64,000 nt of DNA from Candidatus Poribacteria bacterium (lineage in GTDB: Bacteria; Poribacteria; WGA-4E; UBA9662): positions 26,607-90,606 of the forward strand of contig PAQF01000003.1 of assembly GCA_002709695.1 (NCBI GenBank). Direction: 5' to 3'. Positions within the stretch are counted from its first letter, which is position 1, and the number at the start of each line of letters is the position of its first letter. Positions 36,626 through 45,608 of the stretch are shown in pieces. Below the pieces are notes generated by a model. That model ran no database searches and was not told the origin of the DNA. It saw only the letters and a program-made list of their open reading frames with translations. A program made the position numbers and the translations under genes.

Positions 36626-37615
36626 ATGTCGAAAGGAAAAGTTAGAATCGGAATCGTTGGGTCTGGTGGCATGGCCAACAATAATGCCAGAAACATAGCC
36701 CATAATAATGCAGCTGAACTAGTTGCTATTGCTTCACGAAACATAGAAACTGGGTCCAACTTGGCAAAGCAATATAATGCCCATTTCATGCCGAACTGGC
36801 ATGAAATGGTCCAACGAAAAGATCTAGACGGAATTGTCGTTTGTACTGCGAACGACAGCCACAGCGAAATCATTATAGGATCACTTGAATACAACAAACA
36901 TGTTTTTACCGAATATCCGCTGGCACGTTCACTTGAAGAAGGGAAAATCGCAGTAAAAGCTGCTATCTCAAAAAAAAGAGTTTTACGTGTCTCGCATAAC
37001 GAGCCAGTATCGGAAAAACACCAAGCTATACGACAGGAGATCGAACATTTAGGCCAGCTTTTAGTTGCGAGTTTTATCAGACTCACACCCGGCCGCGGCG
37101 CTCGTCCAGAAATTCTATTTAACTTGCAGATTTCTGGGCCTCCAGCACACTTTTTCATCTACCATATTTATCCGATTGTAGATCTTTTTGGTCAGGCAAA
37201 GTGGGTGGAGGCAAATGGAATCTACAATAATTTGAACGATTCAGGATCCTATGATCAATTCGTTAACAGCGTCACTGTCGGTTTCGAAAACGGTGGAATT
37301 GGCCATTGGATTTGGTCTGGAGGAATCGAAATTCAATCGGCAGAACAACACCATCGTTATGTTCTAGATAAAGGAACAATAATTAATAGCGGAGCAGAAT
37401 GGCAACTTTCAACTAAATCAGGGTTAGAATCAATCACCCCAACTTCAGTCCAATACCCATCGGTTGTAGATCTCTGGCTCAACGAAGTTTTAGATAACAA
37501 TCTGGCTTCTGCACAGATTGACGCAACCAAAGCGCTTGACGCAATCCGCGTGAGCCTGCTTGCGGAAGAAGCTATGAAAGAAAACAGACGAATACCTATT
37601 CACTATTCCGATTAG
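36626..37615 (+). CDS. Gfo/Idh/MocA family oxidoreductase
   Basis: 329 residues. N-terminal Rossmann motif RIGIVGSGGMANNNARNI, then ELVAIASRN, IVVCTANDSHSEII and HVFTEYPLARSLEE; the last replaces the common EKP with EYP. The C-terminal alpha/beta domain includes GGIGHWIWSGG. NAD(P)-dependent dehydrogenases of sugars or inositols; the substrate is unknown. ATG 36626 is preferred over the in-frame start at 36593, because GGAGG lies just upstream and the Rossmann fold begins at residue 6. The stop overlaps the rsgA stop (convergent). Confidence 0.9.
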   Translation: MSKGKVRIGIVGSGGMANNNARNIAHNNAAELVAIASRNIETGSNLAKQYNAHFMPNWHEMVQRKDLDGIVVCTANDSHSEIIIGSLEYNKHVFTEYPLARSLEEGKIAVKAAISKKRVLRVSHNEPVSEKHQAIRQEIEHLGQLLVASFIRLTPGRGARPEILFNLQISGPPAHFFIYHIYPIVDLFGQAKWVEANGIYNNLNDSGSYDQFVNSVTVGFENGGIGHWIWSGGIEIQSAEQHHRYVLDKGTIINSGAEWQLSTKSGLESITPTSVQYPSVVDLWLNEVLDNNLASAQIDATKALDAIRVSLLAEEAMKENRRIPIHYSD

Positions 37616-38550
37616 TTATTTTCTCCTAGTAAAGCTAGATAACTTTCGTAACGAAACGTGGCAATTTCGCCTTTTTTCACTGCTTCAATTATAGCACAAT
37701 TTGGTTCACGAGAGTGCGAACAATCGCTAAATTTGCAGGCGTCTATACGACTTCCTATCTCTGGAAAATAGCGGTCCAAATAATCTGGGTTAACTCCCCA
37801 CAAACCGACTTCACGCACTCCGGGTGTATCTGCAATCTTACCACCAATTTCAAGGTCGAAAAGTTCAACCAGTGTAGTGGTATGACGCCCTTTTCTCGTC
37901 TTAGAACTAACTTCATGTGTCCGCAACCCCAAGTTAGGCTGGACCGCATTAAGTAAACTCGACTTTCCAACCCCAGATGTACCGACAATAACACTAAGCT
38001 TTCCCTTTAAAATTGAGCGCAGTTGATCTATCGTCTCCTGACGATGAATACTGGTTAAAATCACTTGATATCCCAAATCCTCGTAAGCTTGAAAGACCTC
38101 AGAGAACTTGTCTTGTTCAGATTCATTTAGGAGATCAACTTTATTAATGCAGATGACAGCATCGATCTTCCCTGTTGCCACAAGAATCAGAAAACGATCT
38201 ATAAACCGACAGTTTAATTCAGGTGAGTGTATCGACCCCACAATTATCGCTTGATCGACATTAGACACGATAATTTGTTCGATGCGACGATGTCGATTTG
38301 GATCCCGACGTGAAAGCTTGTTACAGCGCGGTAAAAGAGCTTCTATAGACCCTTCTTCGTCATCAATTGGTGCGACAAGAACCTTGTCACCCACCGCAAT
38401 TGGATCAGAATAGATCTGCTTTCCTGCTTCCGATCGGAGTTTCCTTTTGACAATCCCACGAAGTTGACACCTAAGCACATTTGTACCAATATCAACATCA
38501 TAGAAACTTGTTCTAGCTGAAATAACTCTTCCTTCAATCTTGCCGTCCAT
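37612..38550 (-). CDS. rsgA: Ribosome small subunit-dependent GTPase A
   Basis: 312 residues. OB-fold N-terminal part with VGDKVLVAPIDDEEGSIEALLPR, then a circularly permuted GTPase: INKVDLL (G4), VIVGTSGVGKSSLLN (P-loop), GRHTTT (G2) and IADTPGVREVG (G3). C-terminal zinc knuckle CKFSDCSHSREPNCAI. RsgA checks late 30S assembly. No ribosome site is obvious at the ATG; an AT-rich TATAATATT abuts it, so leaderless initiation is possible but the spacing is too short to claim. Convergent with the oxidoreductase, and downstream of uppS on the same strand. Confidence 0.94.
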   Translation of the reverse strand: MDGKIEGRVISARTSFYDVDIGTNVLRCQLRGIVKRKLRSEAGKQIYSDPIAVGDKVLVAPIDDEEGSIEALLPRCNKLSRRDPNRHRRIEQIIVSNVDQAIIVGSIHSPELNCRFIDRFLILVATGKIDAVICINKVDLLNESEQDKFSEVFQAYEDLGYQVILTSIHRQETIDQLRSILKGKLSVIVGTSGVGKSSLLNAVQPNLGLRTHEVSSKTRKGRHTTTLVELFDLEIGGKIADTPGVREVGLWGVNPDYLDRYFPEIGSRIDACKFSDCSHSREPNCAIIEAVKKGEIATFRYESYLALLGENN

Positions 38551-38585
38551 AATATTATAATGCTGCTATCCTGACCGTGATTTAT

Positions 38586-39416
38586 TTATGTTCCAAATCT
38601 CCTTTTTCTATTACTGTAATCGCGGATTGCCCTCAGAAAATCAATTTTGCGTAGTGCTGGCCAATACGTTTCACAAAAGTAAAATTCTGAATAGACACTC
38701 TGCCATAGTAAAAATCCGCTCAGTCGAATTTCACCACTTGTACGAATGATTAAATCTGGATCTGGCAATTGAGATGTGTAAAGATACGGTGATATCAGTT
38801 CCGTTGTCAGTTCGTCCGCAATTTGGTGGATGTCTTTTTTACTCTCCGCTTCTGTATAAAGATGTTGTTGGATAGCGTCTATAATTTCCTCACGCCCTCC
38901 ATATGCAACCGCGATATTCAGAATGAATTGGTTATAATGTTTAGTTGCCTCTTCTGCGTCATAGATTGCATTTTGAAGACTAAGTGGTAATAAATTGATA
39001 CGTCCCATTGACCGAATTCTAATTTGGTTTTTGTGTACCTTATGGTCAACGATCATATCACGGATTTTTTCCTCGATTAAGGTCAAAATATCCATAACCT
39101 CTGACTGCTCACGTTTAAAATTATCAAGTGAAAAAACCCAGATAGTTACAATCTTAATTCCAAATTCATCACACCAGTTCAGAACATCCTCTAGTTTGTC
39201 CGCACCATCATAATGCCCTCTGATAATATCTGAGAACCCTTGACCTTTTGCATATCGGCGGTTGCCATCAAGAACAATCCCCACATGGTATGGAATCTGC
39301 CAGTTTTTGGACTGTGTTTCAAGCCTCTTTTGATAAAAAGAATAGATAAAATTTTTCAGAACCGTCTTGATTTTCTGTCGCAAAATTGCTTGAGTCCCAT
39401 GGATGCAAAATCCCAT
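38586..39416 (-). CDS. uppS: Isoprenyl transferase (undecaprenyl diphosphate synthase family)
   Basis: 276 residues. cis-prenyltransferase with the catalytic Asp in IVLDGNRRYAKG, then GHYDGADKL, LNWCDEFGIKIVTIWVFSLDNFKR and the C-terminal PDPDLIIRTSGEIRLSGFLLWQ, SEFYFCETYWP and RDYSNRKRRFG. It makes the polyprenyl carrier for cell-wall sugars. The DGNRRYAKGQG and WVFSLDNFKR wording is closer to the actinobacterial/archaeal branch than to E. coli UppS; that is an impression, not a measured result. The first about 40 residues are a basic extension. An extended -10 at 39429-39437 leaves an untranslated leader of only about 6 nt. Confidence 0.93.
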   Translation of the reverse strand: MGFCIHGTQAILRQKIKTVLKNFIYSFYQKRLETQSKNWQIPYHVGIVLDGNRRYAKGQGFSDIIRGHYDGADKLEDVLNWCDEFGIKIVTIWVFSLDNFKREQSEVMDILTLIEEKIRDMIVDHKVHKNQIRIRSMGRINLLPLSLQNAIYDAEEATKHYNQFILNIAVAYGGREEIIDAIQQHLYTEAESKKDIHQIADELTTELISPYLYTSQLPDPDLIIRTSGEIRLSGFLLWQSVYSEFYFCETYWPALRKIDFLRAIRDYSNRKRRFGT

Positions 39417-39428
39417 ATAATATACTGT

Positions 39429-39457
39429 ATTATAGCATAATCTCCTAGCTCACATAA
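39429..39457 (-). promoter_or_regulatory. Extended -10 promoter for uppS
   Basis: Minus strand TGCTATAAT (plus coordinates 39429-39437), with a weak TTATGT 17 bp upstream. The predicted start near 39422 is about 6 nt before the ATG at 39416. Confidence 0.55.
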
Positions 39458-39480
39458 GTAACCATATCTCAGTTGATCCA

Positions 39481-39509
39481 TTGACCCGCATTTTTAATCA
39501 TGCTATAAT
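39481..39509 (+). promoter_or_regulatory. Promoter overlapping the annotated 5' end of the DUF6785 gene
   Basis: TTGACC (39481-39486), 17 bp, TATAAT (39504-39509), preceded by TGC. The predicted start falls at 39516-39517, which coincides with an ATG. Confidence 0.7.
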
Positions 39510-39516
39510 CTGCGTG

Positions 39517-41457
39517 ATGATAGATCAATCAATGAAGTCGAATGGCTCCACGCAAGGAGTAACAGTCAAGTCTATCGTCATTGCAGTCCTTCTCATCCCT
39601 ATTAATTGTTACTGGGTAATTGAGATGGAAGTCATACGCTACTCAGGCCATCCGGTAACAATTTCCCTTTTTTTCAATGTTATTTTTTGTTTATTCCTCC
39701 TAGTCGGTATCAACCAGATTCTCAACCACTTTTGGCCTCAGCACAAGTTATCTCAAGCTGAATTAGTCATTATATATCTGATGCTTTCGATTGCATCGGG
39801 GATATCAGGGCATGATATGCTCGAAATCCTAGTGCCGATGCTTGGTCATGCTTTCAGGTTCGCTACTGCAGAAAATGAGTGGAAAGAGTTAATCACACCG
39901 CTCTTACCAAGTTGGTTAACGGTTAGTGACCCGAAACTTCTCCAAGGGTATTATGAAGGGGAAATTAGTCTTTACAGTGCAAACCATCTCATTGGTTGGG
40001 CCGAGTCCGTATTATGGTGGACAACTTTTATTTTTTTCCTTTTGTTCGGCATGCTATGCATCAATGTAATTTTACGCAAGCGATGGATTGAACAAGAGAA
40101 GTTAAGTTATCCGATTATCCAACTTCCGCTTGAAATGACTGAGACACAACACTTAAGGTTCTTCCGGAACCGTGCCATGTGGATCGGCTTCTCAATAGCA
40201 GGTGGTCTCGCGTTGGTAAACGGACTCAACTTCATATATCCAGTTGTACCACAGTTACGAACACGGATTCAGAGTTTTCGGCTGTTCACAGAACCTCCAT
40301 GGAACGCCATGGGTGGAATTCCCATTTCGGCGTATCCATTCGCCATTGGATTGGGTTTTTTTATCCCGTTAGATTTATCTTTTTCCTGCTGGTTTTTTTT
40401 CTGGTTCTGGAAGATGATGCGTGTACTCGGATCCGCACTAGGTTTACAGGCACTACCAAGGTTTCCATATACCAATGAACAGGCATCTGGTGGGTACATT
40501 GCGCTTTGTGTTATTGCCATTTGGGCCAGCCGAGCCCATCTTGTTAACGTGTTGAAATTAACATTAAAAGGAAAGGACGCGGATATAGACCGTGAAGAAC
40601 CAATTCGTTATCGAACCGCTGTTCTAGGTTTAGTCGTTGTCTTTGTATTTATGATTTTCTTCTGCTATCAAGGTGGTGGTACAGTTTGGATTACTCTCAC
40701 ATTTTTTGCCTTTTATTATGCCATCTCAATAGCAATTACACGCATGCGTGCTGAGTTAGGAACACCTGTTCATGATCTACATTATTCTGGGCCAGACCAG
40801 ATTTTGACTAAGGCCATTGGTACTAGGAACCTTGGCCGTGGTAACCTAGCAATGTTTTCAATGTTTTGGTTTATTAATCGTGCCTATCGAAGTCATCCAA
40901 TGCCACATCAACTTGAAGGTTTTAAGATTGCTGAGCGAACACAAATGAATCTTCAACGAATTGTATTCGCACTGATGATTGCAGCATTTGTAGGGGCATT
41001 TTCCGGTTTTTGGGCTTTGATAGATCGTGGGTATCAGGTCGGCATGGAAGTAAAAGCATACTGGCCATCACTTAGTGCTTTTGGTATCGAACCTTATCGA
41101 CGTCTAGATGGGTGGCTTAATTCTCCTACTGACACCTTGATTCCTGATACTTCGTTCATGATACTGGGGTTTCTTGTTACTATGGTGTTGATGGTTTTTC
41201 GCATGAAGTTTGTCTGGTGGCCATTTCATCCCGCAGGTTTTGCTATTTCTACCAGTTGGGGAATGGACGTCACGTGGAGTTGCCTTTTCCTAAGTTGGTT
41301 AATTAAATGGATTGTACTGAAACACGGTGGAATTGGTGTACACCGTAAAGCAGCACCTTTCTTTTTAGGTTTGATTCTTGGTGAGTTTACGATTGGCAGT
41401 TTGTGGACGATCTTCGGAATTCTAGCCAAAATTCCAACTTATGGTTTTTGGGTCTAA
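39517..41457 (+). CDS. DUF6785-family polytopic membrane protein (second copy)
   Basis: 646 residues with about 14 transmembrane segments. It aligns with the 30978-32846 protein across its length: GHDMLEILVPMLGHAF, WAESVLWWTTFIFFLL, EQEKLSYPIIQLPLEMT, RMRAELGTPVHDLHY, RSHPMPHQLEGFKIAE and LKHGGIGVHRKAAPFFLGLILGE. Likely an OPT-like transporter, substrate unknown. The frame runs back to TTG 39481, but that codon is the -35 of the promoter here, so ATG 39517 is chosen; it lies at the predicted transcription start. ATG 39532 is an alternative. trpC follows 33 nt downstream. Confidence 0.8.
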   Translation: MIDQSMKSNGSTQGVTVKSIVIAVLLIPINCYWVIEMEVIRYSGHPVTISLFFNVIFCLFLLVGINQILNHFWPQHKLSQAELVIIYLMLSIASGISGHDMLEILVPMLGHAFRFATAENEWKELITPLLPSWLTVSDPKLLQGYYEGEISLYSANHLIGWAESVLWWTTFIFFLLFGMLCINVILRKRWIEQEKLSYPIIQLPLEMTETQHLRFFRNRAMWIGFSIAGGLALVNGLNFIYPVVPQLRTRIQSFRLFTEPPWNAMGGIPISAYPFAIGLGFFIPLDLSFSCWFFFWFWKMMRVLGSALGLQALPRFPYTNEQASGGYIALCVIAIWASRAHLVNVLKLTLKGKDADIDREEPIRYRTAVLGLVVVFVFMIFFCYQGGGTVWITLTFFAFYYAISIAITRMRAELGTPVHDLHYSGPDQILTKAIGTRNLGRGNLAMFSMFWFINRAYRSHPMPHQLEGFKIAERTQMNLQRIVFALMIAAFVGAFSGFWALIDRGYQVGMEVKAYWPSLSAFGIEPYRRLDGWLNSPTDTLIPDTSFMILGFLVTMVLMVFRMKFVWWPFHPAGFAISTSWGMDVTWSCLFLSWLIKWIVLKHGGIGVHRKAAPFFLGLILGEFTIGSLWTIFGILAKIPTYGFWV

Positions 41458-41490
41458 ATATTGTCTGTTTAATTTAGGTAAGGAAAGAAC

Positions 41491-42267
41491 TTGATTCTCG
41501 ACAAAATTGTTGCACATAAGAGACAAGAGTTGGAATACACTCGGAAACATATTCCATTGCAAGAACTGAAAGCACAGGTCGGTCATTTAGATCCAACGCG
41601 TGATTTCCGAGCTGCTATCAGTAAACCAGATCAAATAAATCTAATTGCCGAGATTAAGAAAAAATCGCCTAGCAAAGGAACTATTCGACAAAACTTCGAT
41701 CATATCCAGATTGCTAAAATATATGTGGAGCATGGCGCTTCTGCAATATCTGTTTTGACAGATAGCCAGTTTTTCGCAGGTCGACTCAGCTATCTTTCTG
41801 ACATCCACGCGATAGCCCCTCTTCCCATTCTGCGCAAAGATTTCACCATCGACCCCTATCAGATATACGAGGCGCGTGTTGCCGGGGCAGATGCCATTTT
41901 GCTTATCGTCGCAATTTTACCTTTAAACCAACTCAAGGACTTTATGACGATCGCACAAAGTCTTGATCTCGCATGTCTAGTTGAAGTACACACAACAAAA
42001 GAATTAGATATCGCACTACAAGCAGATGCAGAAATTATCGGAATTAACAACAGAGATTTGACGGTTTTTAAAACCGATCTGGCTACAACTTTTCGCCTCA
42101 CTCAAAAGATTCCTCAAGATAAAATTGTCATAAGCGAAAGCGGTATTAGTTCTAAGGAAGATGTCACCCAACTACAACAAATCGGTGTTGACGCCATTCT
42201 TGTGGGTGAATCGTTGATGCGCAGTCCCAATATCGGCTTAAAGGTAAATGAGCTTCTAGACCAATAA
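41491..42267 (+). CDS. trpC: Indole-3-glycerol phosphate synthase
   Basis: 258-residue TIM barrel; it closes CdRP to indole-3-glycerol phosphate in tryptophan synthesis. Conserved LIAEIKKKSPSKG with the catalytic Lys, SVLTDSQFFAG, PILRKDF with the second Lys, IGINNRDLTVFKTDL, VISESGI and DAILVGESLM. TTG start with AAGGA about 8 nt upstream. No other trp gene is nearby. The following gene begins in the stop codon (TAATG), so the two are coupled. Confidence 0.96.
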   Translation: MILDKIVAHKRQELEYTRKHIPLQELKAQVGHLDPTRDFRAAISKPDQINLIAEIKKKSPSKGTIRQNFDHIQIAKIYVEHGASAISVLTDSQFFAGRLSYLSDIHAIAPLPILRKDFTIDPYQIYEARVAGADAILLIVAILPLNQLKDFMTIAQSLDLACLVEVHTTKELDIALQADAEIIGINNRDLTVFKTDLATTFRLTQKIPQDKIVISESGISSKEDVTQLQQIGVDAILVGESLMRSPNIGLKVNELLDQ

Positions 42268-44057
42268 TGAACAGAATATGGAGCGGTTTTTGGATAGTTC
42301 TCTCTGTTCTCGTTTTCTTTCTACTTGGGGATAGTTTTCCCAGTTTTTCTGCAATTGATATCGAATCACTGGAACTCGGCTATGATCAACTTTACAAACG
42401 CAATCGCTGGGTTCCTATTCGGATTCTCGTTACAAGCTACGGTGAAAATTTCGAAGGATATATCAAAGCGGAAGTTAACAGTATCTCTTCGGGCAAATTG
42501 GTTGAAAGCTATTCTATTCCACTTAAGCTACAACATACAGACCGGCAAAAACGCTCGATACCTATTCTTCTTCCCAGTGGCCGAATTAACCTAAGTTTGC
42601 AGCTAATTAATTCGAAAAACCAAGTTCGGATTTCTCGACAGATAATGGTTAAAATCCCACGATCATTATCAGATCTATTTGTGTTGGTTGTTTCATCTAA
42701 CCGTGATAGATTACATCGTCTTCACAAACAACCTATTGACCAAAAACCAAATGGAAATGTATTTATTGGATATGTTACCCCCAGCGATTTGCCATATAAC
42801 TGGAAAAGTTATGATTCAATTGACGCATTAATTATCAGGAACGTTCCTTTGTCTGATCCGTATCTTCTCAAAGATCAACAAACTGCTATGCTCGATTGGA
42901 TTCAAAATGGTGGCGTTCTAATCTTGTCCGGAGGGAGAAATTTTCACGCCATTAAAGACAGTTTTTTGAGTCCATATTTACCAGTCAGATTGTCAAGCCT
43001 GCAAACAGCCAATGAGGTGCCTAAATCTATTTCCCAACGTTTTGATATTTCATCAAAGACCCCGTTTGATAAGATCAATCTTAAGCTAAAACCTAGCGGA
43101 GAAGTTTTGATTGGTGATACAAATTCTATCGATGTAGCAAAATCCATGTATGGGAACGGAAGGATAATTAACTTTTCTTTTGATTACGCTTCACCTCCAT
43201 TTTCTGAGGTGCCATTCACCAACCAATTTTGGTCATTCATGATTGCAAATCAAGGTAGATCCACCCGGCACAATGAGTACCAGTTTGACCCATTCCGAAA
43301 GCATAACGAGAAAATTTCAAAACAACTTGAAACACTGAAACCAAAAGATCTTCCGTTAATCAAATTCATCATGCTTTTTTTGTTGATGTATTTGTTATTT
43401 ATAGGAGGGTTTACTTTCTTGGGTAAAAATTACGAGGCTAAATTTTTCTGGCTGACTAGTTTGTTCTTGCCGTTCCTATTTTCAAGTGCTGTGATTTTCT
43501 GGAACATTTTTGTCCCTTCTACAATTTCCGTTCGTCAATTGTCAATTCTATCAGTCTTTCCGGATAGAGATCGAGCTCATTTGCAAAGTTATCTCGGTTT
43601 AATTGGCTCTGCCAATACAAAGATGTCAATTGATTTTGGAAAAAACGCTTTCGTTCAACAATTAACCAGTACGACTTCTTCACCAATTGAATTGGCTTGG
43701 GGTAAGACCTCGCGGCTAAATTCGATAAACGCAGGACCATGGTCCGTTTGTCCATATTTCATTGAGAGCTTCATTGACTTGCAACTTTTCCCCCCTCTGA
43801 AACTGGAAAACAAATTCAATACAAGCCAAATGAAGTTGCTGGCCAAACAAACGGGCGTTAGAGGCGAATTCTTGAAGATCATCAACAATGAAGGAGTATT
43901 GCGATACTTAGAAACGGAAGATACAGTTACAAAAATGGGATGGACTCAGCGGTCTTTTTTACCAATTTCCTCCAAGGAAAAAATGAAATTATCTACAGAA
44001 ACACTGGTTCTCCTCTATGATACTGACTCACGATTATCAACAAGTACAAGGGATTGA
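42267..44057 (+). CDS. Membrane protein with GATase1-like domain, unknown function
   Basis: 596 residues. Signal peptide (1-29). A beta-sandwich-like first third (YKRNRWVPIRILVTSYG) precedes a class I glutamine-amidotransferase-like fold (about 190-260: SIDALIIRNVPLSDPYLLKDQQTAMLDWIQNGGVLILSGG), which lacks the nucleophile Cys. Residues 365-425 hold two or three transmembrane segments, followed by a soluble C-terminal part. The layout resembles membrane proteins found next to BatA/MoxR-type ATPase genes elsewhere, but none is here. The start overlaps the trpC stop by 1 nt. Its 3' end overlaps the convergent MazG gene by 21 bp. Confidence 0.7.
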   Translation: MNRIWSGFWIVLSVLVFFLLGDSFPSFSAIDIESLELGYDQLYKRNRWVPIRILVTSYGENFEGYIKAEVNSISSGKLVESYSIPLKLQHTDRQKRSIPILLPSGRINLSLQLINSKNQVRISRQIMVKIPRSLSDLFVLVVSSNRDRLHRLHKQPIDQKPNGNVFIGYVTPSDLPYNWKSYDSIDALIIRNVPLSDPYLLKDQQTAMLDWIQNGGVLILSGGRNFHAIKDSFLSPYLPVRLSSLQTANEVPKSISQRFDISSKTPFDKINLKLKPSGEVLIGDTNSIDVAKSMYGNGRIINFSFDYASPPFSEVPFTNQFWSFMIANQGRSTRHNEYQFDPFRKHNEKISKQLETLKPKDLPLIKFIMLFLLMYLLFIGGFTFLGKNYEAKFFWLTSLFLPFLFSSAVIFWNIFVPSTISVRQLSILSVFPDRDRAHLQSYLGLIGSANTKMSIDFGKNAFVQQLTSTTSSPIELAWGKTSRLNSINAGPWSVCPYFIESFIDLQLFPPLKLENKFNTSQMKLLAKQTGVRGEFLKIINNEGVLRYLETEDTVTKMGWTQRSFLPISSKEKMKLSTETLVLLYDTDSRLSTSTRD

Positions 44058-44321
44058 ACCACACTTAGGGCAACCGTCTGCATAGATTCTAATTGCGTTT
44101 TCGAGTTCTATATCCAATAAACTCGCTAGGGTTGAAAGCCAAGCAAAAACATCAGCAAACTCTTCGAACAACCTTTCTTGATTACGCGGCTCCTGCCGAA
44201 TTTCTCTGGCGAGTTCACCCACCTCCTCAGTAAACCAGACAAAATTTCGATCAATTCCACGTTGCGAATCGCGATCTAAATATATATCCTCAATCAACTT
44301 CTGAAATTCGCTAATCTTCAT
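44037..44321 (-). CDS. MazG-like nucleotide pyrophosphohydrolase
   Basis: 94 residues from ATG 44321 (MKISEFQKLIEDIYLDRD). An upstream TTG in the same frame would add 22 residues that overlap the previous gene and do not resemble the family. The MazG core is FVWFTEEVGELAREIRQEP and FEEFADVFAWLSTLASLLDIELENAI, with the metal-binding E-x-x-E and E-x-x-D pairs. The C-terminus CPKCGSIPCTC looks like a small zinc-binding clasp, as in archaeal-type MazG relatives. Such enzymes clear non-canonical nucleotides. The gene follows an unknown 310-residue gene and overlaps the end of the convergent GATase-like gene. Confidence 0.86.
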   Translation of the reverse strand: MKISEFQKLIEDIYLDRDSQRGIDRNFVWFTEEVGELAREIRQEPRNQERLFEEFADVFAWLSTLASLLDIELENAIRIYADGCPKCGSIPCTC

Positions 44322-44379
44322 TACTGATCCCACTTTTTGGTGTGAATTTGTATAAGAAAACCCTAGTTTTACAATTACA

Positions 44380-45312
44380 TCACTCAATCATGAGGTTCAT
44401 GTAATCATCAGAACAACAAATATCAGCAGCATCTTCTTTTGACAGCGTAAAATAACCTCCCGCACGTTCGATCGGTCGCTGCGTTAATAATACGACCGAC
44501 TTATCATCGCGACGTATGAGATGAACATGACGACGATTCTTGATACTGTACATATTAATAAAATCATATAAGATTTTGGGAATTGAGTTCAATTGGTTGT
44601 CTTTGTAAGGACGATATCGTTCTACAACTACAGAAGAACTATCCTTTTCAGCAACAGCATTACTTCTTATATGATTTTTGAAAATATGATAAACCCTTGT
44701 ATTAGCAGGCTTGAGCAGTTTAGCCCACACTTTTTTGACCCCCTGCAACGCCCCTTCAAGCAGTTGAAAATAATCTGAAGTATGAATTTTGATATCAGCG
44801 ATTTGGCCTGAATTGGGAACATACTGACAGACTAAAGAATACGATGATTCAAATGGTAACAGGAAATATGCATGCTCCATGTTCTCTTCAATAAAAAGCT
44901 GGGTAAATTCAGTAAACGTTTGGATTTCTTGGCTAGGTTCACCTGACTCTAACAGTGAGTAAAACCAAAATGAAAAACGAGCATTGATGCTGGCGTGCGT
45001 TTCACTGATAGCATTTTCCAGCTGAACGGTGTCTTCGTAAATTTGGTCAATCAATTCTCCCGCCAGAAAATCAGCATTATCAATCGTTCTTTCGACAATG
45101 GACCTAATATTGCGAATGATGTGCTCTTTTCGATCCGCAGCCGTTTCGAAGTAAAGGGGAGCAGAAGTAAGGCGATCTAGCTCCCAAAGTGCGTTAATTG
45201 TTTTTTCTAGATCACTCACAGATAAATTGAGCATAGATTTGATATTTTTAATATGTTGGGAGGGCATGTTTGGTTCAGATGACTCAGGCGTAATTAACCA
45301 CTTTTGTTCCAT
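44380..45312 (-). CDS. Hypothetical protein
   Basis: 310 residues, no signal peptide or membrane segment. The first 140 residues are predicted helical (SMLNLSVSDLEKTINALWELDRL, RSIVERTIDNADFLAGELIDQIYEDTVQLE); the rest is mixed (YHIFKNHIRSNAVAEKD, KNRRHVHLIRRDDKSVVLLTQRP). No family recognised. Cytoplasmic. It is divergent from the 711-residue unknown protein and upstream of the MazG gene on the same strand, with the regions overlapping only if the longer MazG start is used. ATG at 45312 has no strong ribosome site. Confidence 0.65.
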   Translation of the reverse strand: MEQKWLITPESSEPNMPSQHIKNIKSMLNLSVSDLEKTINALWELDRLTSAPLYFETAADRKEHIIRNIRSIVERTIDNADFLAGELIDQIYEDTVQLENAISETHASINARFSFWFYSLLESGEPSQEIQTFTEFTQLFIEENMEHAYFLLPFESSYSLVCQYVPNSGQIADIKIHTSDYFQLLEGALQGVKKVWAKLLKPANTRVYHIFKNHIRSNAVAEKDSSSVVVERYRPYKDNQLNSIPKILYDFINMYSIKNRRHVHLIRRDDKSVVLLTQRPIERAGGYFTLSKEDAADICCSDDYMNLMIE

Positions 45313-45353
45313 ACGAAATGTTTACTTTATGCTTTATTTTAAAGCCTATGCTA

Positions 45354-45362
45354 TGCTATAAT
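45354..45362 (+). promoter_or_regulatory. Extended -10 element before the 711-residue protein gene
   Basis: TGCTATAAT at 45354-45362, with only a weak TTATTT 17 bp upstream. A transcript from here would carry an untranslated leader of about 240 nt to the gene at 45609. I see no recognisable structure in the leader. Confidence 0.45.
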
Positions 45363-45608
45363 TTAGAATTGTCTGTGTGATGAGTAGCCGTCACTTCACG
45401 AGATAAGGAAAATTATATAATAGGCTTCTCATGGAAGTCAAAGAAACAGAAGTTTGAACACTCCAAAACATGGTTTTCATTTAAGAATCTAGTTGCCTCC
45501 GAATTGTTTTTTTCTTTAGTTAGTCTATATCAAATTTGTAATGAATAACAGAAAAATGAAATGGTCAATAAATTTAGTAATAATGCATTTGGGTTTTAGG
45601 GGATAAGA

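Noticed and set aside
38551..38585. TATAATATT before rsgA as a promoter for a leaderless mRNA
   Set aside because: The -10 ends only 3 nt before the ATG, too close for a normal transcription start, and no -35 is clear.
39481..39516. DUF6785 start at TTG 39481
   Set aside because: The TTG is part of the TTGACC -35 box of the promoter that drives the gene.
44037..44387. MazG with 22 extra N-terminal residues (TTG 44387)
   Set aside because: The extension overlaps the upstream gene and the family starts at MKISEF.
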